From the NCBI RefSeq assembly GCF_009766105.1, contig NZ_LMUH01000008.1, positions 5,814-69,813 on the forward strand: a stretch of DNA of 64,000 bases, in the 5' to 3' direction. The position numbers and the translations under genes are program-made. The stretch's first letter is position 1; each line of letters begins with the position of its first letter. Origin of the DNA: Granulicella sp. S156 (lineage in GTDB: Bacteria > Acidobacteriota > Terriglobia > Terriglobales > Acidobacteriaceae). Shown here one piece after another: positions 42,661 to 52,540 of the stretch. The notes under the pieces are model-generated. The model saw only the letters and a program-made list of their open reading frames with translations, ran no database searches and had not been told where the DNA came from.

Positions 42661-42692
42661 TTGACGAAACCATAACCGTACAGTTATGGTTT
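42661..42692 (+). promoter_or_regulatory. Promoter and overlapping palindromic operator of the ArsR gene
   Basis: TTGACG (42661-42666) and TATGGT (42685-42690, 18-nt spacer) form a plausible sigma-70 promoter. The perfect inverted repeat AAACCATAAC/GTTATGGTTT (42667-42676 and 42683-42692, 6-nt centre) covers the spacer and the -10 box, so a bound dimer would block RNA polymerase. Autorepression by the ArsR-type protein just downstream is inferred. Confidence 0.75.
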
Positions 42693-42697
42693 CATGC

Positions 42698-43024
42698 GTG
42701 AAGCAAGCCAATGCCCATCCCGTGTTCCGTGCTCTTGCCGACCCTACTCGCCGGGCCATCTTCGAGGAGTTAACCCGGCAGGGCGAACAGACCGTGCACG
42801 CGTTGACTGAGTATGCGGGGGTGTCTCAGCCTGCTGTCTCCAAGCACTTGACGGTGCTGAAGAGGGCGAAGCTGGTACAGCATCGCCGCGAGGGACGCGA
42901 GACTCACTATCGCGCGCAGCCCGAGGCGCTGGCGCCGATGGTGGACTGGCTGAATCACTATGGCGCCTTCTGGCGTGACCGGTTTGACCGTCTCGAAGCA
43001 CTTTTAGAAAGGATGGAGCCATGA
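42698..43024 (+). CDS. ArsR-family winged-helix regulator
   Basis: This is a regulator of about 108 residues of the ArsR type that leads SRPBCC cassettes. It has HPVFRALADPTRRAIFEELTRQGEQTV, the HTH ALTEYAGVSQPAVSKHLTVLKRAKLVQHRREGRETHYR and a C-terminal helix ending ALLERMEP. The metal-binding CxC motif of true arsenic sensors is absent. The frame reaches an ATG at 42686, but that codon lies in the -10/operator. The GTG at 42698 is chosen because it coincides with the predicted transcription start (leaderless). The stop overlaps the next gene (ATGA). Confidence 0.9.
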   Translation: MKQANAHPVFRALADPTRRAIFEELTRQGEQTVHALTEYAGVSQPAVSKHLTVLKRAKLVQHRREGRETHYRAQPEALAPMVDWLNHYGAFWRDRFDRLEALLERMEP

Positions 43025-43479
43025 ATCAGGAATCAACGAGTCAGGAATCAACAACCAATCCAACAGAGAGCACTCGGACCCTTGTGATCGAGAGGGTATT
43101 CCAACACCCGCCAGAAAAGCTGTGGCGCGCGCTCACCGAGACCCCACTCATCGCGCAGTGGCTGATGAACAATGACTTCGAACCGGTGGTCGGGCGGAGG
43201 TTCCAGTTCCGGGCGCCCCCCATGCCGAACTGGAATGGGATTATCGACAGCGAGGTGCTGGTCGTCGAACCGTTAAAACGGCTCTCCTATCGCTGGAGTT
43301 CTTTGGGGCTCGACTCCGTTGTGCTCTGGACGTTGACTCCAGCGGAGGGCGGTACCCATGTTCGCATGGAGCACTCCGGATTCGGTCCCGATCAGCAGAG
43401 AGCGTATCAGGGTGCAAATTATGGCTGGCAGAGATTCCTTGGCGCCCTGGAACGGGTACTCGATGGAGGTGCCGCATGA
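43021..43479 (+). CDS. SRPBCC (AHSA1-like) domain protein
   Basis: This 152-residue protein of the START/Bet v1-like superfamily has an AHSA1 domain: LVIERVFQHPPEKLWRALTETPLIAQWL at the start, WNGIIDSEVLVVEPLKRLSYRWSS in the middle and GTHVRMEHSGFGPDQ near the end. These form a hydrophobic cavity for small ligands or assist a partner protein. It is joined by ATGA overlaps both to the ArsR regulator before and the DoxX gene after, so the three are co-translated. In many bacteria this regulator-SRPBCC pair is a conserved module whose ligand is not known. Confidence 0.9.
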   Translation: MNQESTSQESTTNPTESTRTLVIERVFQHPPEKLWRALTETPLIAQWLMNNDFEPVVGRRFQFRAPPMPNWNGIIDSEVLVVEPLKRLSYRWSSLGLDSVVLWTLTPAEGGTHVRMEHSGFGPDQQRAYQGANYGWQRFLGALERVLDGGAA

Positions 43480-43868
43480 AGACCTCCAAAGGACTGGTCG
43501 CCAGCTTCTGGATCTTTACCGCGCTCTTCTGCCTGGAGATGAGCTTTACCGCCTACTACGAACTGTTGCCACAGGGAGCCGAGGCCTTCACCCGCCTCGG
43601 CTTCCCTGCCAGCTACTTCCGGATGGAGTTGTCGTTGGCCAAGGTAGCGGGCGTGGCCGCGCTACTCGTCCCGATGGTCCCCGCGCGGCTCAAGGAATGG
43701 GCCTACGCCGGCTTCGCCATCAACCTCGTCTCGGCGCTTATCACCCATCTTTCGCTGGGCCAGGGCCCACGGTCGTGGAGCCCGTCGGCAATCACAAGCG
43801 TGCTGTGGGGGCTCTCGTACTTCTTCTGGCGTCGCCTGCAGGCAAAGCCAGCACGGCTATCGAACTAG
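43476..43868 (+). CDS. DoxX-like membrane protein
   Basis: This is a 130-residue four-helix membrane protein. Hydrophobic segments lie at about 7-27, 48-68, 74-92 and 98-118. The segment PASYFRMELSLAKVAGVAALLVP matches the DoxX-like family, which holds small quinone-linked or stress-related membrane proteins often next to ArsR-SRPBCC genes. It starts by overlapping the SRPBCC stop (ATGA), and an upstream AGGTG serves as ribosome-binding site. A DUF1801 gene follows 72 nt later. The function is unproven; a membrane partner for the SRPBCC protein is possible. Confidence 0.85.
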   Translation: MKTSKGLVASFWIFTALFCLEMSFTAYYELLPQGAEAFTRLGFPASYFRMELSLAKVAGVAALLVPMVPARLKEWAYAGFAINLVSALITHLSLGQGPRSWSPSAITSVLWGLSYFFWRRLQAKPARLSN

Positions 43869-43940
43869 AAGAGCTCCCCTTGCGAGGGTTGCAGGTTACG
43901 CTGAGCGCAGCTAAATTAGGTGCGAGATTTGGAGCTGTAT

Positions 43941-44354
43941 ATGAAAAGGACTGTCCCGATGGAATCTGCCTCTGCATTCATCGACGCGAAGATCAACGAA
44001 CTTGGGGACTGGCGCGGGAAGACGCTCGCGAAGGTTCGCGAAGTCATACACAAGGCAGATCCTGAGATCGTCGAAGAGTGGAAGTGGATGGGGACTCCCG
44101 TCTTTTCCCACGGCGGCATCGTCTGCACGGGAGAGACGTACAAGAGTGTCTTCAAGATGACCTTTGCCAAGGGAGCTGCGTTGGAAGACCCTGCTGGTCT
44201 ATTCAACTCCAGCCTCGACGGAAATGTCAGGCGGGCCATCGATATCCACGAAGGCGAGAAGATCAATGAGGCAGCCTTGAAGGCCCTCATCCGCGCTGCG
44301 GTAGCACTCAATCTCAAGGGCAAGAGCAAGCCTCAGACGGCTCAGAAGTCGTGA
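43941..44354 (+). CDS. DUF1801 (YdhG-like) protein
   Basis: This 137-residue cytosolic protein has a DUF1801/YdhG-like fold. ESASAFIDAKINELGDWRGKTLAKVREVIHKADPEIVEEWKWMGTPVF is followed by HGGIVCTGETYKSVFKMTFAKGAAL. Related proteins include Fe-S-assembly frataxin-like YdhG, but binding residues cannot be assigned here. The frame opens at a GTG at 43920. The ATG at 43941 is preferred because GGAG lies 6 nt upstream. It closes the ArsR-SRPBCC-DoxX cassette and is often found in such cassettes in other bacteria. Confidence 0.87.
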   Translation: MKRTVPMESASAFIDAKINELGDWRGKTLAKVREVIHKADPEIVEEWKWMGTPVFSHGGIVCTGETYKSVFKMTFAKGAALEDPAGLFNSSLDGNVRRAIDIHEGEKINEAALKALIRAAVALNLKGKSKPQTAQKS

Positions 44355-44469
44355 ATTCGAGTGGGTCGCAAAACAATGCACCGACCGCACTCGCAAAGAG
44401 AGCCATCAACGCTATTCTTTTCACAAAAATGATTGTGCCTGGACGCCTCCTGGTAATCGACGATGTACT

Positions 44470-46100
<1,631 letters not shown>

Positions 46101-46104
46101 CTAC

Positions 46105-46131
46105 TCTTCCCAGTCCTGCTCGCAGGGAAGA
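46105..46131. terminator. Possible terminator between GH1 gene and rsmB
   Basis: TCTTCCC and GGGAAGA form a 7-bp-arm hairpin with a 13-nt loop in the 62-nt gap between two convergent genes. It has no U-run on either side. Confidence 0.4.
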
Positions 46132-46162
46132 CCGATGCTACGACGTTTCGTATGGCGCACCA

Positions 46163-47527
46163 TCATGACCGGGTAAAGAGTGCGGCAAAGAAACCGTCGC
46201 CCTCAAAGCCTGAACCCGGCAACGTCCGGAGAAAACCATCGCGCGTGAGTTTCGTAAGATCGGCTTCGGGAACGAGAGTTCCCTGCTCCTTCAGCTTAGT
46301 GACCGTTGGCTCTACGGGAATGCGAGAGATCGCGACTTTGGTTGCAAGCCCTTCAAGGACAGCAGTCACGATCTGCTCGTTCTCCTCCGGCTCCAGCGAG
46401 CAAGTGGAATAGACGAGTCGACCTTCTGGAGCGAGCCGCTGCAGTGCTGCGGAAAGAATCGTCCGCTGACGCTCGGCCTGGCGAGACAGATCACTCGGGC
46501 GCAAGTGGTGACGAATCTCTGGGTTCCGCGCGAGGGTTCCAGTACCACTACAGGGGACATCACAGAGAATCAGGTCGAAGAGGCCTTCGTCTGCTGAGAG
46601 CGTGGCAGCGTCGGATTCAACCGCGCGAATTTTGCTGCCGGGAGCGTCTCGCTGCAGCCGTTGGGAGAGAGCAAGCAGCCGTCGGGGACTTACATCGGTT
46701 GCCAGCAGATCCGCCTGCGGATGCCGCTGTGCCAGCAAGAGGGTCTTGCCTCCAGGCGCGGCGCAGCAGTCCCAGATACGCTGCGCTCCGGGCACACAAG
46801 CTGCAGTAAGCTCCGCCACCAGCCGCGAGCCGTCATCGAGTCGAGGGAGGCTTGCGGATTCTGCGCTATCTATTGGCTGGAATAGATTTCCAGATTGCGG
46901 CTCCTGCTGGTCGTACTCGCAGATTGCCTGCGCGGCTGCCCGGCCATAGTTTGCGACCCATCGCTCGACGAGCCAAAGGGGATGCCCGAGGCGCTCGGCA
47001 AAGACTCCGGTAGATTCGTGCAACCGCTGGCCCACCGGCTTGGCCGAAGCCAGCTTGCGAAGCACGGCATTCACCATGCCCACGGCGTGCGGATGCCCGG
47101 CGGAACGAACGAGTTCGACACTCTCGCTGAGAGCTGCATGGGCTGGAATGCGATCCATGTGCAGCAACTGGAAGGCACCAAGCCGTAGCGCTGTCAGGAT
47201 GGGCTGCGCCAAAGCGAGTTCAGGACGCTGCAGCAGAGGCTTGATGCGGGCGTCGAGTGCGATCTGCCAGCGCAGTGTGCCCAAGACCAACGCCATCGTC
47301 AGATTACGATCGGCTTGCGAGAGCTGCGACATCCCAGGCGCATGCAACAGGTCATCGCTATGCGCAGTATTTGTGGCGACTCGCTGCAAAATCTCGAAGG
47401 CTGCCGAGCGTGCCGGGGTGATGCTGGCTAACGGTTTCTGGGTGGATTTTGCGGGACGCCGCTGTGGCGGTCTTCCCGGCCTGCGAGGTTCAGTCAAGAC
47501 GTTCACCCGATTGAAGCTGGAAGTCAC
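46163..47527 (-). CDS. rsmB: 16S rRNA (cytosine-967 C5)-methyltransferase
   Basis: RsmB methylates C967 of 16S rRNA. The 454-residue protein has an N-terminal NusB-like RNA-binding domain (ARSAAFEILQRV...HAALSESVELVRSAGHPHAVGMVNAVLRKLA) and a C-terminal SAM-dependent domain. The latter contains IWDCCAAPGGKTLLLAQRH, LILCDVPCSGTGTLARNPEIRH (catalytic Cys region PCSGTG) and GRLVYSTCSLEPEENEQIV, the two-cysteine signature of m5C methyltransferases. It starts at a GTG 38 nt inside the end of fmt, as in the conserved def-fmt-rsmB arrangement. The strongest Shine-Dalgarno is not obvious, so coupled translation from fmt is likely. Confidence 0.95.
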   Translation of the reverse strand: MTSSFNRVNVLTEPRRPGRPPQRRPAKSTQKPLASITPARSAAFEILQRVATNTAHSDDLLHAPGMSQLSQADRNLTMALVLGTLRWQIALDARIKPLLQRPELALAQPILTALRLGAFQLLHMDRIPAHAALSESVELVRSAGHPHAVGMVNAVLRKLASAKPVGQRLHESTGVFAERLGHPLWLVERWVANYGRAAAQAICEYDQQEPQSGNLFQPIDSAESASLPRLDDGSRLVAELTAACVPGAQRIWDCCAAPGGKTLLLAQRHPQADLLATDVSPRRLLALSQRLQRDAPGSKIRAVESDAATLSADEGLFDLILCDVPCSGTGTLARNPEIRHHLRPSDLSRQAERQRTILSAALQRLAPEGRLVYSTCSLEPEENEQIVTAVLEGLATKVAISRIPVEPTVTKLKEQGTLVPEADLTKLTRDGFLRTLPGSGFEGDGFFAALFTRS

Positions 47528-48425
47528 GCACGAAGTTCATACCCTTAAGTTTAGGCTTCCCTTCGAGTTGCACCTCGTCGAGAGCGAGCAAGGTCCCTCC
47601 GGCAGCTCCCACTAGAAGCTCACCAGTAGAGCCATCGAGATCCCCCGGAAGCAGCTTTTTGTCAGCCGACGATAGGTGCATTTGGTGGACGAGGAAGCGC
47701 TTGCCGCGCAGCGTCGCATGAGCGCCGGGCCAGGGATAAAATCCGCGCCAACGGTTGTAGACCTCCTGCGCTGTGCGTTCAGCCAGGTTGAGCCGGCCCT
47801 CCTCACGATTCAGGATGGGGGCGAGCGTAGCTTCGGCGTGATTCTGAGGTTTCCCGACAAGGGTGCCCTGTCCAAGCCCTTTGAGGGTCTGGATCATCAA
47901 CTCGGCACCGACGAGGGAAAGCTGTGAAAAAATGTCGGAAGCCGTTGTGTCGGGACCGATAGGAACCCGTTTTTCCAACAAGATATCGCCCGTGTCGAGT
48001 CCGACGTCGAGACGCATCGTTGTCACTCCCGTCTCGATTTCGCCGTTGGCGACAGCCCACTGGATCGGAGCAGCGCCCCGATATTTCGGCAGCAAAGACC
48101 CGTGCAGATTGATATTGCCCAGGCGTGGCAGCTCGAGCATCCAGCCCGGGATGATGCGACCGTACGCGACGACCAGAATGGCATCCGGCTGCATGGCTTC
48201 CAACGTCCCACGAAGTTCCTGGTTGTTTTTGATGCGCTCCGGCTGCAGAACGCGCAGCTTACGTTCTAGCGCCAGACGCTTTACCGCTGGAGCCTGCAAC
48301 TCCATCTTGCGACCGGCGGGGCGGTCCGGCTGGGTAAGAACCAGCGCCACCTCATGCCCAGCGTCGAGGACGGCGCGCAAGGTCGGAACCGCAAACTCGG
48401 GGGTGCCACAGAAAACTAGCTTCAT
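47490..48425 (-). CDS. fmt: Methionyl-tRNA formyltransferase
   Basis: Fmt transfers a formyl group from 10-formyltetrahydrofolate to initiator Met-tRNA. The 311-residue protein begins MKLVFCGTPEFAVPTLRAVL. It has the catalytic block AYGRIIPGWMLELPRLGNINLHGSLLPKYRGAAPIQWAV, where Asn, His and Asp (the last in LDVGLDTGDIL) form the active site. The C-terminal OB-like domain binds tRNA (WRGFYPWPGAHATLRGKR...). It lies 7 nt after def and overlaps rsmB, forming the usual initiation-processing operon together with def. Confidence 0.96.
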   Translation of the reverse strand: MKLVFCGTPEFAVPTLRAVLDAGHEVALVLTQPDRPAGRKMELQAPAVKRLALERKLRVLQPERIKNNQELRGTLEAMQPDAILVVAYGRIIPGWMLELPRLGNINLHGSLLPKYRGAAPIQWAVANGEIETGVTTMRLDVGLDTGDILLEKRVPIGPDTTASDIFSQLSLVGAELMIQTLKGLGQGTLVGKPQNHAEATLAPILNREEGRLNLAERTAQEVYNRWRGFYPWPGAHATLRGKRFLVHQMHLSSADKKLLPGDLDGSTGELLVGAAGGTLLALDEVQLEGKPKLKGMNFVRDFQLQSGERLD

Positions 48426-48432
48426 TGGGTGT

Positions 48433-48969
48433 CTACCACTCGCCGTTCTTCTGGAGCTTACGAATGCGCCTGTGGACGAAGTCCCGCTTCAGACGGCTGA
48501 GGTGGTCAATAAAGAGTATGCCGTGCAGATGGTCGATCTCATGCTGCAGTGCCCGGGATAACAGCTCTTCACCTTCTACTTCAAAAAACTCACCTTTTAC
48601 ATTCTGAGCACGAACTTTAACCTTGGCGGCACGATGTACCTTCTCGCGAATCTCGGGGAGACTGAGGCAGCCTTCCTCTTCGAACTGCTTGCCCTCGCGG
48701 GTGATGATCTCGGGGTTAATAAGGGTCAACTTATCTTCGGGTCGTTCTTTAAAGCTTACGTCTATCACTGTGATTTGTTTGGAGATACCAATCTGCGGTG
48801 CAGCCAGGCCAATCCCCTGGGCCGCATACATGCTGTCGAACATCTCATCGACGAGCTGGGCCAGCTCAGGGGTGAACTCGGTGATTTTCTCACCGGGCTT
48901 GGAGAGGACAGGATCCGGGTACTTTACGACTTCGTGGATCTTGTTCGGCTTGGTGTCTTCTTTAGGCAT
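48433..48969 (-). CDS. def: Peptide deformylase
   Basis: This metalloenzyme removes the formyl group from nascent N-terminal methionine. All three family motifs are seen in the 178-residue protein: GIGLAAPQIG (motif 1), EEGCLSLPE (motif 2, with the metal-binding Cys) and LQHEIDHLHGILFIDHLS (motif 3, HEIDH with two His ligands and the catalytic Glu). The N-terminus (MPKEDTKPNKIHEVVKYPDPVLSKPGEKI) is typical. It is preceded by aroC at 3 nt and followed by fmt at 7 nt on the same strand. The coupling of aroC to def-fmt-rsmB is an arrangement worth noting. Confidence 0.96.
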   Translation of the reverse strand: MPKEDTKPNKIHEVVKYPDPVLSKPGEKITEFTPELAQLVDEMFDSMYAAQGIGLAAPQIGISKQITVIDVSFKERPEDKLTLINPEIITREGKQFEEEGCLSLPEIREKVHRAAKVKVRAQNVKGEFFEVEGEELLSRALQHEIDHLHGILFIDHLSRLKRDFVHRRIRKLQKNGEW

Positions 48970-48972
48970 CGA

Positions 48973-50163
48973 TCAAAAGGCTCGTATCTGTTCGCAGTAG
49001 CTACTGAAGTTGCGGTGAAGCTCACGGAGGCTGTCGCCACCGAATTTTTCGATCACCAGCCGCGCAACTGTGAGCGCGACCATCGCCTCGGCGGCGACTC
49101 CGGCTGCCGGAACGACACAAACGTCGGAACGCTCGTAGGCAGCTTTGGTGGTCTCACGGGTTTCGAAGGAGACGGAGGCTAGCGGACGGCGCAGCGTCGA
49201 GATCGGCTTGAGATAGCCACGAACGACCAGATCTTCCCCGTTCGAGATACCGCCCTCGATGCCGCCTGCGTTGTTGTGCTCTCGGGTGAAGCGGGTAAAC
49301 TTTCCGGCATCCTCCGGCACGGGTTCGGCTTCGTATGCGATCGCGTCGTGCACCTTCGATCCGGGCGACTGTGCTGCCGTCACCCCCCTGCCGAGTTCTA
49401 CGGCTTTGACAGCCTGGAGGCTCATCACTGCCTGGGCCAGCAGACCGTCGATCCGCTCGTCCCAGTTGACGTGGGTACCAACACCCGGGGGGAGGCCGTG
49501 AACCACGACCTCAAAGACGCCGCCGATGGTGTCGCCTGTACGGAGGGCGTTGTCGACCTCGGCCTTCATGCGGGCCTCGGACTCAGGGTCGACGCAGGCC
49601 AGCAGAACCTCTTCGCGCTGGGCAAGAGCCGCGATCTCCGCGAAGCTGGCTTCGCGCGAGAGCTCCGCAGAGCCGACACGGATGACGTGGCTCGCGACCT
49701 CAATACCGAGTGCGCGGAGGAGCAGCTTCGCGACTGCACCGCAGGCCACTCGTGCCGCCGACTCGCGGGCCGAGGCGCGCTCCAGAATATAGCGCGCATC
49801 TTTAAAGTCGTACTTCAGAGCGCCGGCGAGGTCGGCATGGCCAGGTCTGGGGCTGGCGACTGCCTTGTGCTTTTCGGCGTCGCCCTCGCCGACGGGAAGA
49901 ATCTCTTCCCAGTTCTTCCAGTCGCGGTTGGCGAGCGTCATGGCGACAGGCGAGCCGATGGTCTTGCCGTGGCGGACGCCGGAGAGGATGTGCGCGGTGT
50001 CGCGCTCGATACGCATGCGGCCACCACGGCCATAGCCCTGCTGGCGGCGCCAGAGCTCATGGTCGAGAAACTCCTGATCGACGGGAACACCCGCCGGAAG
50101 TCCGCTGATAAGGGCTACGAGGGATTCGCCGTGGCTTTCGCCGGCTGTTGAGAAACGAAGCAT
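48973..50163 (-). CDS. aroC: Chorismate synthase
   Basis: AroC is the last enzyme of the shikimate pathway. It makes chorismate from EPSP using reduced FMN. The 396-residue protein has the start LRFSTAGESHGESLVALISGLPAGV (signature 1, GESHG), then RMRIERDTAHILSGVRHGKTIGSPVAM (the second conserved site) and RPGHADLAGALKYDF, and later GGIEGGISNGEDLVVRGYLKPISTL. The length fits the bacterial enzyme. It is the first gene of the minus-strand run aroC-def-fmt-rsmB, with only 3 nt to def. The promoter should lie in 50164-50412. Confidence 0.96.
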   Translation of the reverse strand: MLRFSTAGESHGESLVALISGLPAGVPVDQEFLDHELWRRQQGYGRGGRMRIERDTAHILSGVRHGKTIGSPVAMTLANRDWKNWEEILPVGEGDAEKHKAVASPRPGHADLAGALKYDFKDARYILERASARESAARVACGAVAKLLLRALGIEVASHVIRVGSAELSREASFAEIAALAQREEVLLACVDPESEARMKAEVDNALRTGDTIGGVFEVVVHGLPPGVGTHVNWDERIDGLLAQAVMSLQAVKAVELGRGVTAAQSPGSKVHDAIAYEAEPVPEDAGKFTRFTREHNNAGGIEGGISNGEDLVVRGYLKPISTLRRPLASVSFETRETTKAAYERSDVCVVPAAGVAAEAMVALTVARLVIEKFGGDSLRELHRNFSSYCEQIRAF

Positions 50164-50412
50164 GAAGAGTTAATTATAGCGAGACACACGTAAGTTCTGG
50201 GCCAGACCACTGTGAGACAGTTTGGTTCAGCGTTGATCTGCTGGAAGTCGATACGAAGGAGTAGCTGGGGCTGAGACGATCTCTATCACTTTCAGCAGGG
50301 CTTCACGAGTCGTCCCTCCCCTAAAACGGTGGTTAGGAGCGAATACTCCTGCTAATGTTCTGCTACAAGATAGAATCTCTCTCGTTTTAGACATTTTCGC
50401 GAATCAAAAGCC

Positions 50413-51300
50413 ATGACCATGATCAACCCACCTATCTCGTCCACATTTTTGACATACAGGAAGGCGCTCTCTGTGCTGTTGGCGCTATTCCTGTTTGGAT
50501 ATCGACCTTGTCCCGCTCAAATTCCCAGTAAAACAGCTGTCCTTCCCAGTAAAGAAGAGATTCTCGATGCAATCGGGAGCAAAGAACTGGCCCATGATCC
50601 GCATCTGCACTTTCAAATCAAGCCCTGGAACAATCGTCCTGGCAGCTTCCTGGCGATGGTGTACATCACAGCCTCAGTCAGTGACGACCTGGGCGAGAGT
50701 GATGCGGTGGAAGTGGTTCGCGCAGCCCGTCTTCAGCCTACGCTGGCACTTTTGGAGTTCGTCAACGGTCGATGGATCACCTCTGCGAAGTCCAGCGGGC
50801 CGCACGGATTTGGGAATCATTGCCGCGAATTACCCCGAGGAGCAGATCAAGTGGATAAGACGCCTGATACGCCGGGCGATCCCGGCCACAGTCCGGACGG
50901 CGACTTATGCAAGGAATTTGATTTCGACTTTGCCCCCTATCGGATCACACCAACAGAAACCGTCATAGGCGTACGGACAAAGTTTCACTCTTTTTACATT
51001 GCAGGTGAAGGTGAGTACGAAGATCTCACGTTATTCGAACTGGTTGGGCATGAGTTAAAACCAGTATTTTCCGAGATCATGAGTTCCAGCATGGAGGAGA
51101 GGGGCCCCAATGAAATGGATTCTTCGAAAACAGTCCTGCAGGTAAGCCCCCAGAAGACCAGAGATCACTTCGATCTCTTGGTTGTCGAGCATCACAATGT
51201 AGAAACTTTGACTGATGGTCCAAGTACAAACCGTCCTGGCCGTACTTTGTCCAAACGGAGATTTGTTTGGAATGGTACCGCTTATGTGGAAGTGAAATAG
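50413..51300 (+). CDS. Secreted protein of unknown function
   Basis: This 295-residue protein has a signal peptide (a hydrophobic ALSVLLALFLFGY, then PCPAQ). No known domain is recognised. A middle part with alternating strands (LHFQIKPWNNRPGSFLAMVYITASVSDD...TLALLEFVNGRWITSA) is followed by an irregular stretch (GNHCRELPRGADQVDKTPDTPGD) and then further strands ending FVWNGTAYVEVK. The irregular stretch raised the question of a frameshift, but the frame resumes in a well-formed way, so I keep one gene. It lies alone between aroC (divergent) and a TIGR03435 gene (convergent). No regulatory motif is evident upstream. Confidence 0.6.
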   Translation: MTMINPPISSTFLTYRKALSVLLALFLFGYRPCPAQIPSKTAVLPSKEEILDAIGSKELAHDPHLHFQIKPWNNRPGSFLAMVYITASVSDDLGESDAVEVVRAARLQPTLALLEFVNGRWITSAKSSGPHGFGNHCRELPRGADQVDKTPDTPGDPGHSPDGDLCKEFDFDFAPYRITPTETVIGVRTKFHSFYIAGEGEYEDLTLFELVGHELKPVFSEIMSSSMEERGPNEMDSSKTVLQVSPQKTRDHFDLLVVEHHNVETLTDGPSTNRPGRTLSKRRFVWNGTAYVEVK

Positions 51301-51438
51301 GGATCGCTTGTGCAGGTTGATCTGATTAGCGTACTTGCATACCCAAGTGCGTTGCTATTTCTCTATGTTGGCGGGTCATGAGTGTCCGACTCACCAGTTC
51401 CTTCCGTTCTGCGCTTCTACATCTGTATGGGCATTCCT

Positions 51439-52212
51439 CTAATTCTCCGAAGGCCGCTCCGCGCGGTCGATTACGAACACATCAGTAGAGGCCTTCTCCG
51501 GTAGTAGCTTCAGCCCAAGCTGCTCCTTGATCGCAGTAAATAAATTCGGCGGTGCAGAGGCATCCTCCTGGGAATCGCCAGGTTTGCCGTTCGCACGAAA
51601 GTTGTCAGGCGTCCATCGCAGCACAAGATCAAAGCGCCCGGCAATGCCCGTCTGATCAACCGCTGGCCGATCAAGCACGAAGCGCTGCAAAAACGTAGCG
51701 AAGTTTGCCATCGTTGCATTGCCCACCTGCAGGGTGCCACCTGGGCTATAGCCGACCACGGGTATCCCGTTCGGATCGGCAGTGCTCTTGGTGAGCTTTG
51801 GTGCCTCCGCCGTTTTCACCAGCGCGTACACCGGAAGAATCTTCTGTTCGTGATGCATCGCTATGTGAAAGCGCTCCACGAGAAGCTGCTGAACCATAAT
51901 CTTCATCTGATCGGAACTTGGCCGCTTTTCTGTCTCGGGGTCGGCAAGGATGTCGAACTTCTCTGTCCGTAGCCACTCAGGCCCGCCAACAAGCTGATCC
52001 GGATGCACGCTGTATGCATATTTGAAGACATCCACGAACGTAGTGCCTTCTGTGGCAAAGCGATTGCCACGAATCTGCGTAACGGCCACGGCATCCGGCT
52101 CGCTCGGTTTGATTGTCGCGACAGCAAACGTCGGTGACGCTGAAGGGACTTGCTGCGCCGGCAGCAACCCACAAACTAGAAAGCACCATGAAAGTAAAGC
52201 CGCACTCCGCAT
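51439..52212 (-). CDS. TIGR03435 family secreted protein
   Basis: This 257-residue exported protein belongs to the soil-associated TIGR03435 family, whose function is unknown. After a signal peptide (MRSAALLSWCFLVCGLLPAQQ), the domain appears with FAVATIKPSEPDA, ATEGTTFVDVFKYAYSVHPDQLVGGPEWL, DQMKIMVQQLLVERFHIAMHHEQKILPVYALV, VVDQTGIAGRFDLVLRWTPD (here as AVDQTGIAGRFD) and LFTAIKEQLGLKLLPEKASTDVFVIDRAERPSEN. The start is the ATG at 52210-52212 with GGAGGA 6 nt upstream; a longer frame to 52230 is not needed. The same domain forms the outer part of the sensor at 15449, but this stand-alone version has no protease partner next to it. Confidence 0.9.
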   Translation of the reverse strand: MRSAALLSWCFLVCGLLPAQQVPSASPTFAVATIKPSEPDAVAVTQIRGNRFATEGTTFVDVFKYAYSVHPDQLVGGPEWLRTEKFDILADPETEKRPSSDQMKIMVQQLLVERFHIAMHHEQKILPVYALVKTAEAPKLTKSTADPNGIPVVGYSPGGTLQVGNATMANFATFLQRFVLDRPAVDQTGIAGRFDLVLRWTPDNFRANGKPGDSQEDASAPPNLFTAIKEQLGLKLLPEKASTDVFVIDRAERPSEN

Positions 52213-52540
52213 CCACCATCCTCCGAACAACCTTGCAACTTCGGTTCAGGCCAAGTTCGTCGCAGGCATTGGCGACAAGATCTCAATAGAACGCGTCGAA
52301 ACCGATGACGATATCACTTCCCAGTCTAAAGCTTCAACATTCCACACTCGTAACTTTACGATGCGGATGAAAAGTAGTCACATCCGATGAAAATTATCTG
52401 GCTAAGGGATGAGTGCGTTTATTTTTTGGAGAGAGTATGAAGTCGTGTAGTAGGATGTCAGGCATTAGAACGATTGAAACTCCAGCATATAAGCGTATCT
52501 TTGGTGATCAGTTCAAAACCACGTCCAACGAGGAGGAACT
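52213..52540. other. Divergent intergenic region
   Basis: This is the gap between the minus-strand TIGR03435 gene and the plus-strand beta-propeller gene. It must contain promoters for both. The ribosome-binding site of the right gene is AGGAGG at 52531-52536. A short frame of 76 codons (52413-52643) overlaps the propeller gene and has no support. No repeat or clear promoter boxes were found. Confidence 0.45.

Noticed and set aside
50780-50935. Possible frameshift in the secreted unknown protein (irregular stretch GNHCRELPRGADQ...)
   Set aside because: The single frame stays open from signal peptide to a well-formed C-terminus, and the alternative frame stops soon after without family features.
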